DNA from: Caulobacteraceae bacterium
GTDB taxonomy: Bacteria; Pseudomonadota; Alphaproteobacteria; Caulobacterales; Caulobacteraceae
Reading direction: 5' to 3'
NCBI GenBank assembly: GCA_028291305.1
Contig: JAQGII010000433.1
Location: 1-10,857 of the forward strand
DNA length: 10,857 bases
Shown here piece by piece: positions 1 through 7,390 of the stretch (positions are counted from its first letter, which is position 1; each line of letters begins with the position of its first letter). The translations under genes were made by a program, and so were the position numbers. The notes under the pieces were generated by a model. It worked only from the letters and a program-made list of their open reading frames with translations, was not told where the DNA came from and did no database searches.

Positions 1-477
1 ATCGAGGGACTGCGGGTCGGCCTCTGCTGGGCCGGCGGAGCGAGACCGGACCAACCGATCGCCCACGCCATCGATTTGCGCCGTTCGCTTCCGCTGACGG
101 CGTTCCGGCCCTTGGCTGATTTGTCACATGTCCGGCTTATCAGCCTCCAGAAGGGGCCACCTTCGGCCGAGCTTTCCGAAGCCAACGGCTGGCCAGGCGC
201 GCCCATCGTGGATTTGACGCACGACCTAAACGATTTCGTTGACACCGCCGCTTTGGTTGCGAACCTTGATCTTGTCATCGCATGCGATACCTCCACGGCG
301 CACTTGGCGGGGGCTGTCGGAAAGCCGGTGTGGATATTGAACCGTTTCGACGGCTGTTGGCGCTGGGGCCATGGCCGCAATGACTCCCCTTGGTATCCGA
401 CCGCTCGCTTGTTCACACAAGCCTCGCCCGGCGACTGGGCAGGGGTAATCGAGGGGGTTACAGCGAGCCTGGCGTAG
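1..477 (+). CDS. Glycosyltransferase family 9-like protein, 3' part only (probably C-terminal domain of a TPR glycosyltransferase)
   Basis: The frame is open from the first base and stops at TAG 475-477, so 158 C-terminal residues are visible and the start lies outside the window. The piece opens with GLCWAGGA, a nucleotide-binding-loop wording seen in heptosyltransferase-like (GT9) folds, and carries DTSTAHLAGAVGKPVWIL, which matches the conserved D-T-x-x-x-H-L-A segment of ADP-heptose:LPS heptosyltransferases. The ending RNDSPWYPTARLF is typical of the GT9-like domain fused behind TPR repeats in many alphaproteobacterial proteins. Known members are cytoplasmic sugar transferases acting on surface glycans; donor and acceptor cannot be read here. 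The TPR part is not visible, so the fusion is inferred from family habit. It is cut off from the following genes by an IS relic and is probably unrelated to them. Confidence 0.75.
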   Translation: MEGLRVGLCWAGGARPDQPIAHAIDLRRSLPLTAFRPLADLSHVRLISLQKGPPSAELSEANGWPGAPIVDLTHDLNDFVDTAALVANLDLVIACDTSTAHLAGAVGKPVWILNRFDGCWRWGHGRNDSPWYPTARLFTQASPGDWAGVIEGVTASLA

Positions 478-555
478 CTCTCGCCGGCCGTTTCAATCTG
501 ACCGAAACGCCGCTTGGGGTCGCTAGCGGCCGAGCCATGTGAGCCCGATAATCCG

Positions 556-804
556 ACCGACCGCCACCGGCCCGGCGGAATGCGCGAAAACAACCGTGCC
601 GAAAACTCACACCTGGTCATCCGGCGACGAGAACGAAAACAGCAAAAGTTCAAAAGCCAGGGCTCGGCCCAGCGTTTCCTCTCCACCCACGCCGCCGTCT
701 ACAACGTCTTCAATATCCAACCTCAACTGATTTCCAGACCCGGTCTGCGCCAACTGCGCGCCGGCGCGCACCGGGCTTGGGCGGAAGCCGCCGTCGCTGC
801 CTGA
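556..804 (+). pseudogene. IS6-family transposase, C-terminal fragment
   Basis: The reading from 556 gives TDRHRPGG, then MRENNRAENSH at 580, then RRRERK, FKSQGSAQRFLSTHAA and YNVFN, ending at TGA 802-804. This is the well-known C-terminus of IS6-family DDE transposases. The Glu of NNRAENSH is the third catalytic residue; both catalytic Asp residues and the N-terminal helix-turn-helix are absent, so the product cannot transpose. Only about 83 of roughly 230-260 residues remain. The GSAQRFLSTHAA wording differs from the TLQKFSSVHAS of the copy at 9044-9534, so these are two different IS6 lineages, not duplicates. An ATG at 580 is the internal residue of the original protein and not a true start. 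Confidence 0.85.
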
Positions 805-859
805 TCGGAAGGGAGGGGAGGGGGCGCCTTGGGCTCGCCCGGTTAACCTGCCAGTTCCC
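556..859 (+). mobile_element. IS6-family insertion sequence relic (right end only)
   Basis: This stretch is the 3' end of an IS6-family element: the last part of the transposase (556-804) followed by 55 bases that end in a candidate terminal repeat at 841-859. That 19-mer matches the right terminal repeat of the second IS6 element in this window (9573-9591) at 12 of 19 positions, keeps its terminal CCC, and lies at a comparable distance from the transposase stop (55 versus 65 bases). The left end and about three quarters of the gene are missing. The outer boundary is a proposal; the transposase identity is firm. Confidence 0.6.
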
Positions 860-1306
860 CCGCCGGAGCAGCCGCAGCTATGCGGGCGAAAGCGACAAGG
901 CTCCCGGATTGGCGAACTGGAATGCCGTCGCATAGTCCAAGGGTACGGCGGCATCCCAAGGACGCCAGTCGCCACTGGAATCGACCTGGAAGCCGCTCTC
1001 TGCTTGAGCGGAAATTGGCCCGAAATCGATCGAAGCTGTGCCGATTTCTGCCCAAAAACTTGGTTGTTTCTCGGATTTTCCCTGTAAAAACAGTAACAAA
1101 GGTTCTGAATGGCAATTCTTCTGCCTGGGGCTACACAATTATGGAGAGTTGGAGCTCGGGATTATAGCCAAGTGCTCGGGGATGCTTGCGCCAGATTCGC
1201 TTTGGGGAGCCGAACTACTCTGCTGCCGTAACTGACAATTCAAGACGTCGGCCCATGTAGCCGGCTCATAATTACGGCCCCTGAGTGGGTCGATGGGAGG
1301 GAACAA
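860..1306. other. Intergenic region upstream of the TonB-dependent receptor
   Basis: No convincing gene was found. Bases 1060-1150 are clearly more A/T-rich than the surroundings and are the likeliest place for the receptor promoter. Candidate signals are weak: TGGCA-N5-TCTGC at 1110-1124 keeps the GG-N10-GC spacing of sigma-54 sites but has CTGC where TTGC is expected. CTGTAAAAACAG (1082-1093) is a short inverted repeat. GGCTACA (1129-1135) and TGTAGCC (1256-1262) are inverted copies 120 bases apart. An open frame on the - strand (1138-878) has no recognisable domain and no clear ribosome site. Confidence 0.5.
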
Positions 1307-4300
1307 ATGCGCAGTCATGGAATCGCCATCGAGGACGGCCACTTGGCGGCCAGGTCGTCAGTGCAACATGCATGGGCAGCCACTGTGAGCGGCGCCGCCA
1401 TGATGCTGGCTGCGTCGGCTGCATCGGCACAGGGAGCCACGGCGGCGGCTGATTCGGCCGGCCCGGTCGCAGAGGTGGTCGTCACGGCGTCTCGGATCAC
1501 GGCCGCGGGCTTCGACGCGCCCACCCCGACGACGGTCCTGGGAGCCGACGTACTCAAACAGCAGGCTCAGCCCAACCTGTTTACCGCCATCGCCGAGCTG
1601 CCGGCACTGCAAGGCAGCACCGGCACCACCGTGGCGAACAACAACACTTCGACTGGCATGACCGGGCTTTCGGGCCTGAACCTGCGCGGTCTCGGCACCT
1701 TCCGGACCCTGACGCTCCTCGATGGTCAACGGGTTGTGCCTGCCAACGTCTCGAACATTGTGGACGTCAGTCAGTTCCCGCAGCTCCTTGTCCAGCGGGT
1801 TGAAGTGGTGACCGGCGGCGCCTCGGCGTCCTACGGCTCGGACGCCGTGGCCGGGGTGGTGAACTTCGTCACCGATAAGCGCTTCACGGGCTTCAAAGCC
1901 AACGTTCAAGGCGGCGTCTCGACCTACGGCGACAGCCAAAACGGCACGGTCCAGGCCGCCTACGGCCATGCGTTCCTGAACGATAAGCTGCACTTCGAGG
2001 TCAGCGGTGAATACTTCAAATCGCGCGGTGCGCCGGGTGAGTTGAACGGCGGGTTCCCGCAGAATGGACGCGACCCGCTGCCGCGCACCGGCAACGGCTC
2101 CTACGCGCTGGCCAACACGCCGGCGGGTCAGCCCCAGAACAACTACTATCTCGATGGGGCCCAGGACACCTCCCGCTCGCGCAACGGCCTGATCACCGCA
2201 GGTCCGCTCCAGGGCATCGCGTTCGGCCCAGGCGGTGTTCCCTACAAGTTCCAGTACGGCGGGTCGGGCGTTCCGCTGCGCAACGCGGCCGGCGGCGTCG
2301 TCGGCTGTATCGGCAGTATCTGCCAGGGCGGGGACTACCGCGGCATTACGAGCAGTGCAATCGGTAGCCCTGACATCGAGGCGGCGATTGACCGTAAGGT
2401 CATCTATGGCCGGCTCTCATATGAGGTGAGCGACAGGCTTGAGCTCTACGGGACGTCCAACATCGCCGACGTCTTAACCATCACCCATCCTAACCCGAAG
2501 GCCGCGAGGCCGGGCCTCACGGCCCAGTGCGACAATGCCTTCCTTGACCCGTCCATCGCCGACCTGTGCCGTGCGAACAACATCACTAGCTTCCGGTGGG
2601 GCACGCTCGGGGAGAACCTCCCGTACGCCCAATACGTGCGAAATGACCGTAGTCAGCGCCGCTTTGTCCTAGGCGCAGACGGCTCGTTAAACCTGTTCGG
2701 CAAGGAATGGACCTACAGCAGCTACGTTGAGCATGGTGAGAGCACCGCCAAGATCCGGGTGGTGGATGGCACGCTGACCCCGCTCTACAACGCGGCCATC
2801 GACGTGATCCGCGTAAATGGGCAGCTCGTGTGCCGGAATCCGGTCGCGCGCGCCGCAGGGTGCTTGCCGTACAACGCCTTTGGCGATGTCAGCAATTCCG
2901 AGGAAGCCTTTCGCTGGTTCGCCCCACTCTCCGGCGCTCGCCAGCAGTCCTTCCAGGGCCAGGATGCGGCGAGCTTCGCCTTCAATGGCGTCCCGTTCCG
3001 CAACTGGGCCGGGGACGTGTCGGTAGCGGTCGGCGTCGAATGGCGTCAGGAGTTCTACAAGACCGCAGGGGACCCGTACGGCGCAGGAATAAGCAACAGC
3101 CCGCTCAGCACCCTGTACCCGGGCAACCCGCTCCTTGCTGAGACGGGGGACAACTGGCAAACCGGCAACTTCAAGAATGGCCGTGGCCGCTATGATGTGA
3201 AGGAAGGCTTCGCCGAAGTCGGGTTGCCGGTGTGGGATACCGCGCCGCTGGGCAAGCTCAGCCTAAACGGGGCGATCCGCGCGACGGATTATTCGACTTC
3301 GGGCCAAGCCACGACTTGGAAGTTCGGCGGCACCTGGGACACCCCGCTCGATGGCGTGAAGCTGCGCGCCATCCGGTCACGAGACATCCGGGCGCCGAAC
3401 CTAAGCGACCTCTTCGCCGCGCCGGTCCAAGTCAACAGCACCTTCATCGACCGCTTCAACGGCGACCGGACGGTGCAGGCGACAAATAGCACCGTCGGCA
3501 ACCCGAACCTAACGCCGGAAATCTCGGCAAATCTTGAAGCGGGGATCGTGTTCCAGCCGTCTTGGCTGCGCGGCTTCCGCATGTCGGTCGACTACTTCGA
3601 CATCAACATGAAGGACGCGATCCAGGTCCTGGGCGGCCAGCAGATCATTGATCTGTGCTATAACGGCCTCAAGGAGCTGTGTCCGAACGTGAACCTGAAC
3701 GGCGTGCTCGGGACCAACAACCCAAGTTTCGTGCGGGTCGCCCCCTTCAACCTGGCCTCGCTGAAGACCAACGGCTTCGACCTTGAAGCCAGCTACCGGT
3801 TGAACCTGCGTGGCATGGGTGTTCCCGGGTCCATCACCTTGCGCGGTCTGGCGTCGAATACGCTCAACTACATCACCGACCCGGGCGTTCCTGGTCAGCC
3901 GGTTCTGCAGCTCGCGGGCAACAACAACGCCAACAACCCGGCGCCAGGCACGACCGGCGTCGCCAAGTGGAAGGCGTTCCTGCTCCAAACCTGGGAAGTT
4001 GGGCGGGCCCAGCTGACGCTGACCGAGCGCCTGATAAGCTCGGGGCAAATCAACCCGAACTACATTGTGTGTCAGACTAACTGCCCTGCGCCGACGGTGC
4101 AGCAGCCGACATCGAACTTCAACCAGATCCCGGGCGCGACCTACATCGACGTCGGCTTTAACTATAAGCTGCGGGACGGGATTGAGGCCTACACAAGGGT
4201 CGAGAACCTGTTCAACGAGCTCGCGCCCCCGTTCGGCAGCAACAGCCTCTACGACACCATCGGCCGCCGGTATACGGCGGGCTTCCGCCTGAGCTACTGA
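1307..4300 (+). CDS. TonB-dependent outer-membrane receptor
   Basis: The 997-residue product is a TonB-dependent receptor, an outer-membrane barrel importing substrates with TonB/proton-motive energy. A long signal peptide ends near ASA|Q (residues 39-42). A TonB-box-like EVVVTASR follows at 56-63. The plug runs from about 70 to 190 with LNLRGLG, TLLDGQRV, RVEVVTGGASASYGSDAVAGVVNF. The beta barrel continues to a closing strand that ends in Tyr, as BAM substrates require; SRDIRAPNLSDLF and RVENLFNE are usual barrel wording. Ten cysteines fall in five close pairs. The start is supported by GGGAGG at 1295-1300, six bases before ATG. It is followed after 144 bases by the PQQ dehydrogenase on the same strand, so co-transcription is plausible. 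The ligand cannot be read from sequence; a sugar, an alcohol polymer or PQQ itself are candidates. The family is sure, the substrate unknown. Confidence 0.95.
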   Translation: MRSHGIAIEDGHLAARSSVQHAWAATVSGAAMMLAASAASAQGATAAADSAGPVAEVVVTASRITAAGFDAPTPTTVLGADVLKQQAQPNLFTAIAELPALQGSTGTTVANNNTSTGMTGLSGLNLRGLGTFRTLTLLDGQRVVPANVSNIVDVSQFPQLLVQRVEVVTGGASASYGSDAVAGVVNFVTDKRFTGFKANVQGGVSTYGDSQNGTVQAAYGHAFLNDKLHFEVSGEYFKSRGAPGELNGGFPQNGRDPLPRTGNGSYALANTPAGQPQNNYYLDGAQDTSRSRNGLITAGPLQGIAFGPGGVPYKFQYGGSGVPLRNAAGGVVGCIGSICQGGDYRGITSSAIGSPDIEAAIDRKVIYGRLSYEVSDRLELYGTSNIADVLTITHPNPKAARPGLTAQCDNAFLDPSIADLCRANNITSFRWGTLGENLPYAQYVRNDRSQRRFVLGADGSLNLFGKEWTYSSYVEHGESTAKIRVVDGTLTPLYNAAIDVIRVNGQLVCRNPVARAAGCLPYNAFGDVSNSEEAFRWFAPLSGARQQSFQGQDAASFAFNGVPFRNWAGDVSVAVGVEWRQEFYKTAGDPYGAGISNSPLSTLYPGNPLLAETGDNWQTGNFKNGRGRYDVKEGFAEVGLPVWDTAPLGKLSLNGAIRATDYSTSGQATTWKFGGTWDTPLDGVKLRAIRSRDIRAPNLSDLFAAPVQVNSTFIDRFNGDRTVQATNSTVGNPNLTPEISANLEAGIVFQPSWLRGFRMSVDYFDINMKDAIQVLGGQQIIDLCYNGLKELCPNVNLNGVLGTNNPSFVRVAPFNLASLKTNGFDLEASYRLNLRGMGVPGSITLRGLASNTLNYITDPGVPGQPVLQLAGNNNANNPAPGTTGVAKWKAFLLQTWEVGRAQLTLTERLISSGQINPNYIVCQTNCPAPTVQQPTSNFNQIPGATYIDVGFNYKLRDGIEAYTRVENLFNELAPPFGSNSLYDTIGRRYTAGFRLSY

Positions 4301-4313
4301 GGCCCCGGCCTCA
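4298..4313 (+). terminator. Perfect GC-rich hairpin overlapping the receptor stop codon
   Basis: TGAGGCC-CC-GGCCTCA is a perfect inverted repeat that begins with the receptor's TGA stop. No T-run follows, so it does not fit a full Rho-independent terminator. It could attenuate read-through into the dehydrogenase gene or protect the 3' end of a processed receptor transcript. The structure is seen; its role is inferred. Confidence 0.3.
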
Positions 4314-4444
4314 TGCGGCTGGCGGTGCACAAGCGCCGCCGGCAACGCATAACATCAAGCTTTTGAATTGCTGCATCCATCCCCGGGCCGGCGTGGGCTC
4401 GGAAGGTACGGGTGATGGTAGCGCACCCGCCGAAGGAGAATATG

Positions 4445-6538
4445 ATGATTTGTATCAGCCGCCGCCAAGTTCTTCTTTCGACTTCAGCCTTCGCCTGGAT
4501 CGGGGCTGCGGGCGCTCGGGCTCAAGCCTCCGCAGCGGCGAGCGGGAGCGCTGCTGCCAATATGCAATCCACGAACTGGCTGCACATGGCTGCCGACCTG
4601 GCCTCCACGCGTTACGCCCCGCTCGACCAGATCAACGCCTCCAACTTCAACCAGCTCGAAGTCGCCTGGCGCCTGAAGGCTGACAATTTCGGCCCGGGTC
4701 GCGGCGCCTACTTCAGCGCCAACGCCACACCGTTGGTGGTGAACGGGCGGCTCTTCACTACCATCGGGACCGACCGGTATCTCGTCAGCCTCGACGCCGC
4801 GACCGGCCAGATCCTCTGGATTTACCGACACGACGAGGGTGCCCGCCGGGGCGCCCGCCCCGGCAGCGGCTGGGGCGTGAGCTACTGGTCCGACGGGACG
4901 GTAGAGCGCATCCTCTACGTCACGCGCAGCTACCAGCTGGTCTCCGTTGATGCAAAGACTGGCATGGCGGATTCGACTTTCGGGGTGAAGGGGGAGGTCG
5001 ACCTGCGGCTCGATTGGGATCACGAGGTCGATCCGACGGCCCCCATTGTCGGCCTCCACGCCCCGCCGACGATCGTCCGCCAGACCGTAGTGGTGGGCGC
5101 GGCGTCACCCTCCACCGGCCCCGGCTACTTACGTGGGTTCGACGTGCGGACCGGGAAGCGGAAGTGGATTTTCCACACCGTGCCGCGCAAGGGGGAATAT
5201 GGCTACGAGACCTGGCTGAAGGCCGGCCAGGCGGAGACTGCGACCAACACCGGCGTCTGGGCCCCGATATCTGCAGACGCCGAACTCGGCCTCGTCTACG
5301 CCGGCGTGGAACTACCCCAGGCGGACTGGCTCGGCGTCACGCGCGAGGGCAACGCCCTGTTCACCGAGACCTTGGTCGCTCTCGACTGCGAAACCGGCGA
5401 ACGTCGATGGCACTACCAGACAGAGCATCACGGACTATGGGACCGCGACATCCCCGCTGCGCCCGTACTGCTCAATCTTCGCCAGGGCGGCAAGGTCGTA
5501 AAGGCGCTGGCCCTTCCCACCAAGCAGGCCTTTCTGTTCGTCCTCGACCGACAGACGGGCAAGCCGATTTGGCCCATCCCAGAGGTGAAGGCCCCGGCCG
5601 GCGACGTCCCCGGGGAGTGGTATGCGCCGACCCAGCCGGTCCCGTCCAAGCCACCCCCGTTCGATCGGCAGGGCTTCTCGGCCGACGACGTGATCGACTG
5701 GACGCCCGAGATCAAGGCACGCGCGCTCGAGATCATCAGCCATTACAAGACTGGGCCGCTCTACAGCCCGCCGAGCCTGGTCAAGCAGGACGGCAACTGG
5801 GGCACTCTGCAGACGCCCGAGAACCAGGGCGGCTCGAACTGGGCTGGCGGTTCCGGCGACCCGGAGACCGGCGTCTTTTACATCTACTCGAAGTCCTCCC
5901 CGCAAATTTACGGCAACATGCAGGCGGCCGACGGGCGCATCATCGTCGCAGGCGCCGCCGGACGCGGCACCAACGACAACATGGGCGGCGCCTTTGGCGG
6001 CTCGGCCTATCCAACCCCGAGGTCGGGCAACGACGGACCCGTCGAGGAGGGGGTCAAGGACGGCCTGAACGATCCCATCCAGCGGGGCGTGCTGACCATC
6101 AACGGCATGTCGATCCTCAAGCCGCCCTACGGGCGTATCACCGCACTTGACTTGAACCAGGGAACCAAGCTGTGGCAGGTCGCTCACGGGGAGACGCCCG
6201 ATTACATCAAGAACAACCCGCTGCTGAAGGGCGTAAACATTCCCCGCACGGGGCAGTCGGGGATTCTCGGCGTGCTGACGACCAGGAGCCTGGTGATCTG
6301 CGGTGACAGCGGCCTGTTCACCGACGACCGGGGCCGCAAGGCCGCGCGCCTTCGCGCCTACGACAAGGGGACCGGTCGAGAAGTGGGCGCTGTGTTCATG
6401 GATCAGGCGCAGACCGGATCACCGATGACCTACATGGTCGGTGGTCGGCAGCACATCGTTGTGGGAAGCGCCGGCTTCCAGGGCGCGGAGCTCATTTGCT
6501 ACCGCCTGCCCTCGTCCCGCGCCCCGACACCGGGTTAA
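4445..6538 (+). CDS. Soluble PQQ-dependent dehydrogenase (glucose dehydrogenase-like quinoprotein), Tat-type signal
   Basis: The 697-residue product is a quinoprotein propeller dehydrogenase oxidising a sugar or alcohol in the periplasm with pyrroloquinoline quinone. Seen in order: a twin-arginine-like signal SRRQVLL (residues 5-11) ending near ARAQA; propeller repeats such as LVSLDAATGQILW, LRGFDVRTGKRKW and LVALDCETGERRW; HHGLWDRDIPAAP with Asp333; and PTKQAFLFVLDR with Lys360. The Asp-Lys spacing of 27 equals that of catalytic Asp466 and Lys493 in E. coli membrane glucose dehydrogenase. That enzyme's N-terminal membrane domain is absent, as are a CxxCH haem motif and the vicinal Cys-Cys of methanol dehydrogenases, so a separate electron acceptor is needed. 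AAGGAG (4433-4438) lies six bases before ATG 4445; ATG 4442 (one codon longer) and 4415 are alternatives. The substrate is not determinable here. Confidence 0.93.
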   Translation: MICISRRQVLLSTSAFAWIGAAGARAQASAAASGSAAANMQSTNWLHMAADLASTRYAPLDQINASNFNQLEVAWRLKADNFGPGRGAYFSANATPLVVNGRLFTTIGTDRYLVSLDAATGQILWIYRHDEGARRGARPGSGWGVSYWSDGTVERILYVTRSYQLVSVDAKTGMADSTFGVKGEVDLRLDWDHEVDPTAPIVGLHAPPTIVRQTVVVGAASPSTGPGYLRGFDVRTGKRKWIFHTVPRKGEYGYETWLKAGQAETATNTGVWAPISADAELGLVYAGVELPQADWLGVTREGNALFTETLVALDCETGERRWHYQTEHHGLWDRDIPAAPVLLNLRQGGKVVKALALPTKQAFLFVLDRQTGKPIWPIPEVKAPAGDVPGEWYAPTQPVPSKPPPFDRQGFSADDVIDWTPEIKARALEIISHYKTGPLYSPPSLVKQDGNWGTLQTPENQGGSNWAGGSGDPETGVFYIYSKSSPQIYGNMQAADGRIIVAGAAGRGTNDNMGGAFGGSAYPTPRSGNDGPVEEGVKDGLNDPIQRGVLTINGMSILKPPYGRITALDLNQGTKLWQVAHGETPDYIKNNPLLKGVNIPRTGQSGILGVLTTRSLVICGDSGLFTDDRGRKAARLRAYDKGTGREVGAVFMDQAQTGSPMTYMVGGRQHIVVGSAGFQGAELICYRLPSSRAPTPG

Positions 6539-6541
6539 TGT

Positions 6542-6557
6542 GCCGGCGTAAGCCGGC
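6542..6557 (+). terminator. Hairpin just behind the dehydrogenase stop
   Basis: GCCGGC-GTAA-GCCGGC forms a six-pair stem with a four-base loop four bases after the TAA stop. It lacks a T-run, so termination is uncertain. The GTAAGC within it also resembles the start of IS66 terminal repeats, so it could instead mark the edge of the adjoining IS66 relic. Confidence 0.3.
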
Positions 6558-6570
6558 GCTTCCCGGGCCT

Positions 6571-6687
6571 GCGCGCGTGGCCGATGTGCTCGCGCGCATC
6601 GCCGCCCATCCGGCCCACCGGCTCGACGAACTGCTGCCGTGGAACTGGAAACCTACCGCAGCCATCATAGCCGCCCAGGCCGCCTGA
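6571..6687 (+). pseudogene. IS66-family transposase TnpC, extreme C-terminal remnant
   Basis: The reading ARVADVLARIAAHPAHRLDE followed by LLPWNWK and a TGA stop at 6685-6687 matches the last segment of IS66-family TnpC transposases, whose C-termini carry the V-L-x-R-I-x-x-H-P and L-L-P-W motifs. Only 38 residues of a roughly 500-residue protein remain; the catalytic domain, TnpA and TnpB are absent. It begins about 30 bases behind the dehydrogenase stop, so an IS66 element once inserted, or a rearrangement joined, close to that gene. Confidence 0.7.
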
Positions 6688-6717
6688 TCTTGGCGCCGGT
6701 CAACAAGGGTCCACCAG

Positions 6718-6884
6718 GTCCACACCATCGCTCGCGTCGCCGAGATGCTCGGCGAGGACGAGGACTGGCTGTCGGACATCGCCGTCGAAATGGATCAAGA
6801 GGACGGATTGATCTGGGTCTACGGCCCCGGAGAAGACAACGACGGCGTCATGGCTTCACCGACTTCGGTCTCGAGCCCCTCGAA
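6718..6884 (+). pseudogene. IS66-associated small reading frame, frameshifted and start-less
   Basis: Behind TnpC, many alphaproteobacterial IS66 elements carry a small frame of unknown function with this wording. Here VHTIARVAEMLGEDEDWL, SDIAVEMDQEDGLIWVYGPG and DNDGVMA are seen. The expected continuation FTDFGLEPLE is present one frame away: the sequence reads GCT TCA CC where GCT TTC ACC is expected, so one T has been lost near 6855. The first codon is GTC where a start codon would be expected. No recognisable continuation follows 6884. It shares the frame of the TnpC remnant and belongs to the same dead element. Recognition rests on recalled family wording. Confidence 0.55.
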
Positions 6885-6959
6885 GACCGCCGATATGCTG
6901 TGCTTTGTGTCCGGGCACGCCCGTCCGCGCGCTGGAACCCCCGGGCGAAAACTATTTTA

Positions 6960-6978
6960 AACCGGCGGTGAAGCGGTT
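6960..6978 (-). terminator. Weak terminator candidate behind the cytochrome gene
   Basis: Read on the - strand, AACCG and CGGTT form a five-pair stem around a nine-base loop, followed by a T/A-rich run (TTTAAAATAGTTTT). It lies eight bases past the cytochrome stop, in the right place for a terminator, but the stem is short. Confidence 0.25.
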
Positions 6979-6985
6979 GGCGGAT

Positions 6986-7390
6986 CTACTGAGCGCCACC
7001 CTGGACTGGATGGCGATCAGTGCCAAGCGGGCTCTCGGGGGGCCGCGTCTGGCCTAACTGATCCGCGGGATATGCTGCTGCTAGGTAGTCGATCAGCAGC
7101 GCCTCCTGCGCTTCGCTGGCCTTCGCACCGCGGCCAATCATATCGTCGACCAGTTGCTGCCAAGCCTCCCGTGAGCGCTTCTGACCTTCCATAACCCCGC
7201 TGTCGTGGCACTCGCTACAGACCTGCTCTACGGTCGCCTTCCCCTTGGCCATGTCCACCCTCTCACTCGCCGCTGTTTGAGGAGCATGATTGGCCGCTTC
7301 GACATAGGCAGGTCTGAGCCCCCAGATACCCCCGATGGCGATCGGCATAGCAACGAGGACGATGCTAAGGTTGCGAATTCCAGCAGTCAC
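6986..7390 (-). CDS. Small c-type cytochrome, membrane-anchored or exported
   Basis: The 134-residue product has an N-terminal hydrophobic segment (about residues 8-26, a signal peptide or uncleaved anchor) and one haem c site, CSECH (Cys58, Cys61, His62). The pattern downstream, KRSREAWQQLVDDMIGRGA followed by EALLIDYLAAAYP, matches single-haem cytochrome c domains found as partners of, or fused to, periplasmic dehydrogenases. Met84 in VDDM is the likely sixth haem ligand, with Met67 an alternative. The start is GTG, supported by a purine-rich GGGGGAGA about six bases upstream. The gene runs toward the dehydrogenase gene, with an IS66 relic between. A natural role is to take electrons from that enzyme, which has no haem of its own; this is inference, as the genes are on opposite strands. 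Confidence 0.85.
   Translation of the reverse strand: MTAGIRNLSIVLVAMPIAIGGIWGLRPAYVEAANHAPQTAASERVDMAKGKATVEQVCSECHDSGVMEGQKRSREAWQQLVDDMIGRGAKASEAQEALLIDYLAAAYPADQLGQTRPPESPLGTDRHPVQGGAQ

Noticed and set aside
489..509. Hairpin CGTTTC-N9-GAAACG behind the glycosyltransferase gene
   Set aside because: The stem is short, the loop is long and no T-run follows, so it is not called a terminator.
1110..1124. Sigma-54-like TGGCA-N5-TCTGC upstream of the receptor
   Set aside because: The GG-N10-GC spacing fits, but the -12 element is imperfect and no activator gene or site is visible; it is kept only as a remark.
878..1138. An 86-codon - strand frame upstream of the receptor
   Set aside because: It reads somewhat protein-like near its end (DSSGDWRPWDAAVPLDYATA) but has no recognised family and no ribosome site, and it covers the A/T-rich likely promoter region. 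It could be a fragment of an older gene.
3509..4345. A 278-codon frame antisense to the receptor, and a similar one at 1358-1993
   Set aside because: They mirror the receptor's codon pattern and show no recognisable protein features.
5014..6150. A 378-codon open frame on the + strand inside the dehydrogenase gene, and a 250-codon frame antisense to it (6187-5435)
   Set aside because: Both are rich in Arg, Gly and Pro with no domain wording and lie wholly inside a gene with clear catalytic motifs; they are by-products of high GC.
6923..7057. A + strand frame reading VRALEPPGENYFKPAVKRL
   Set aside because: It looks somewhat protein-like, but it overlaps the 3' end of the cytochrome gene, has no start site and matches no family that I recognise.
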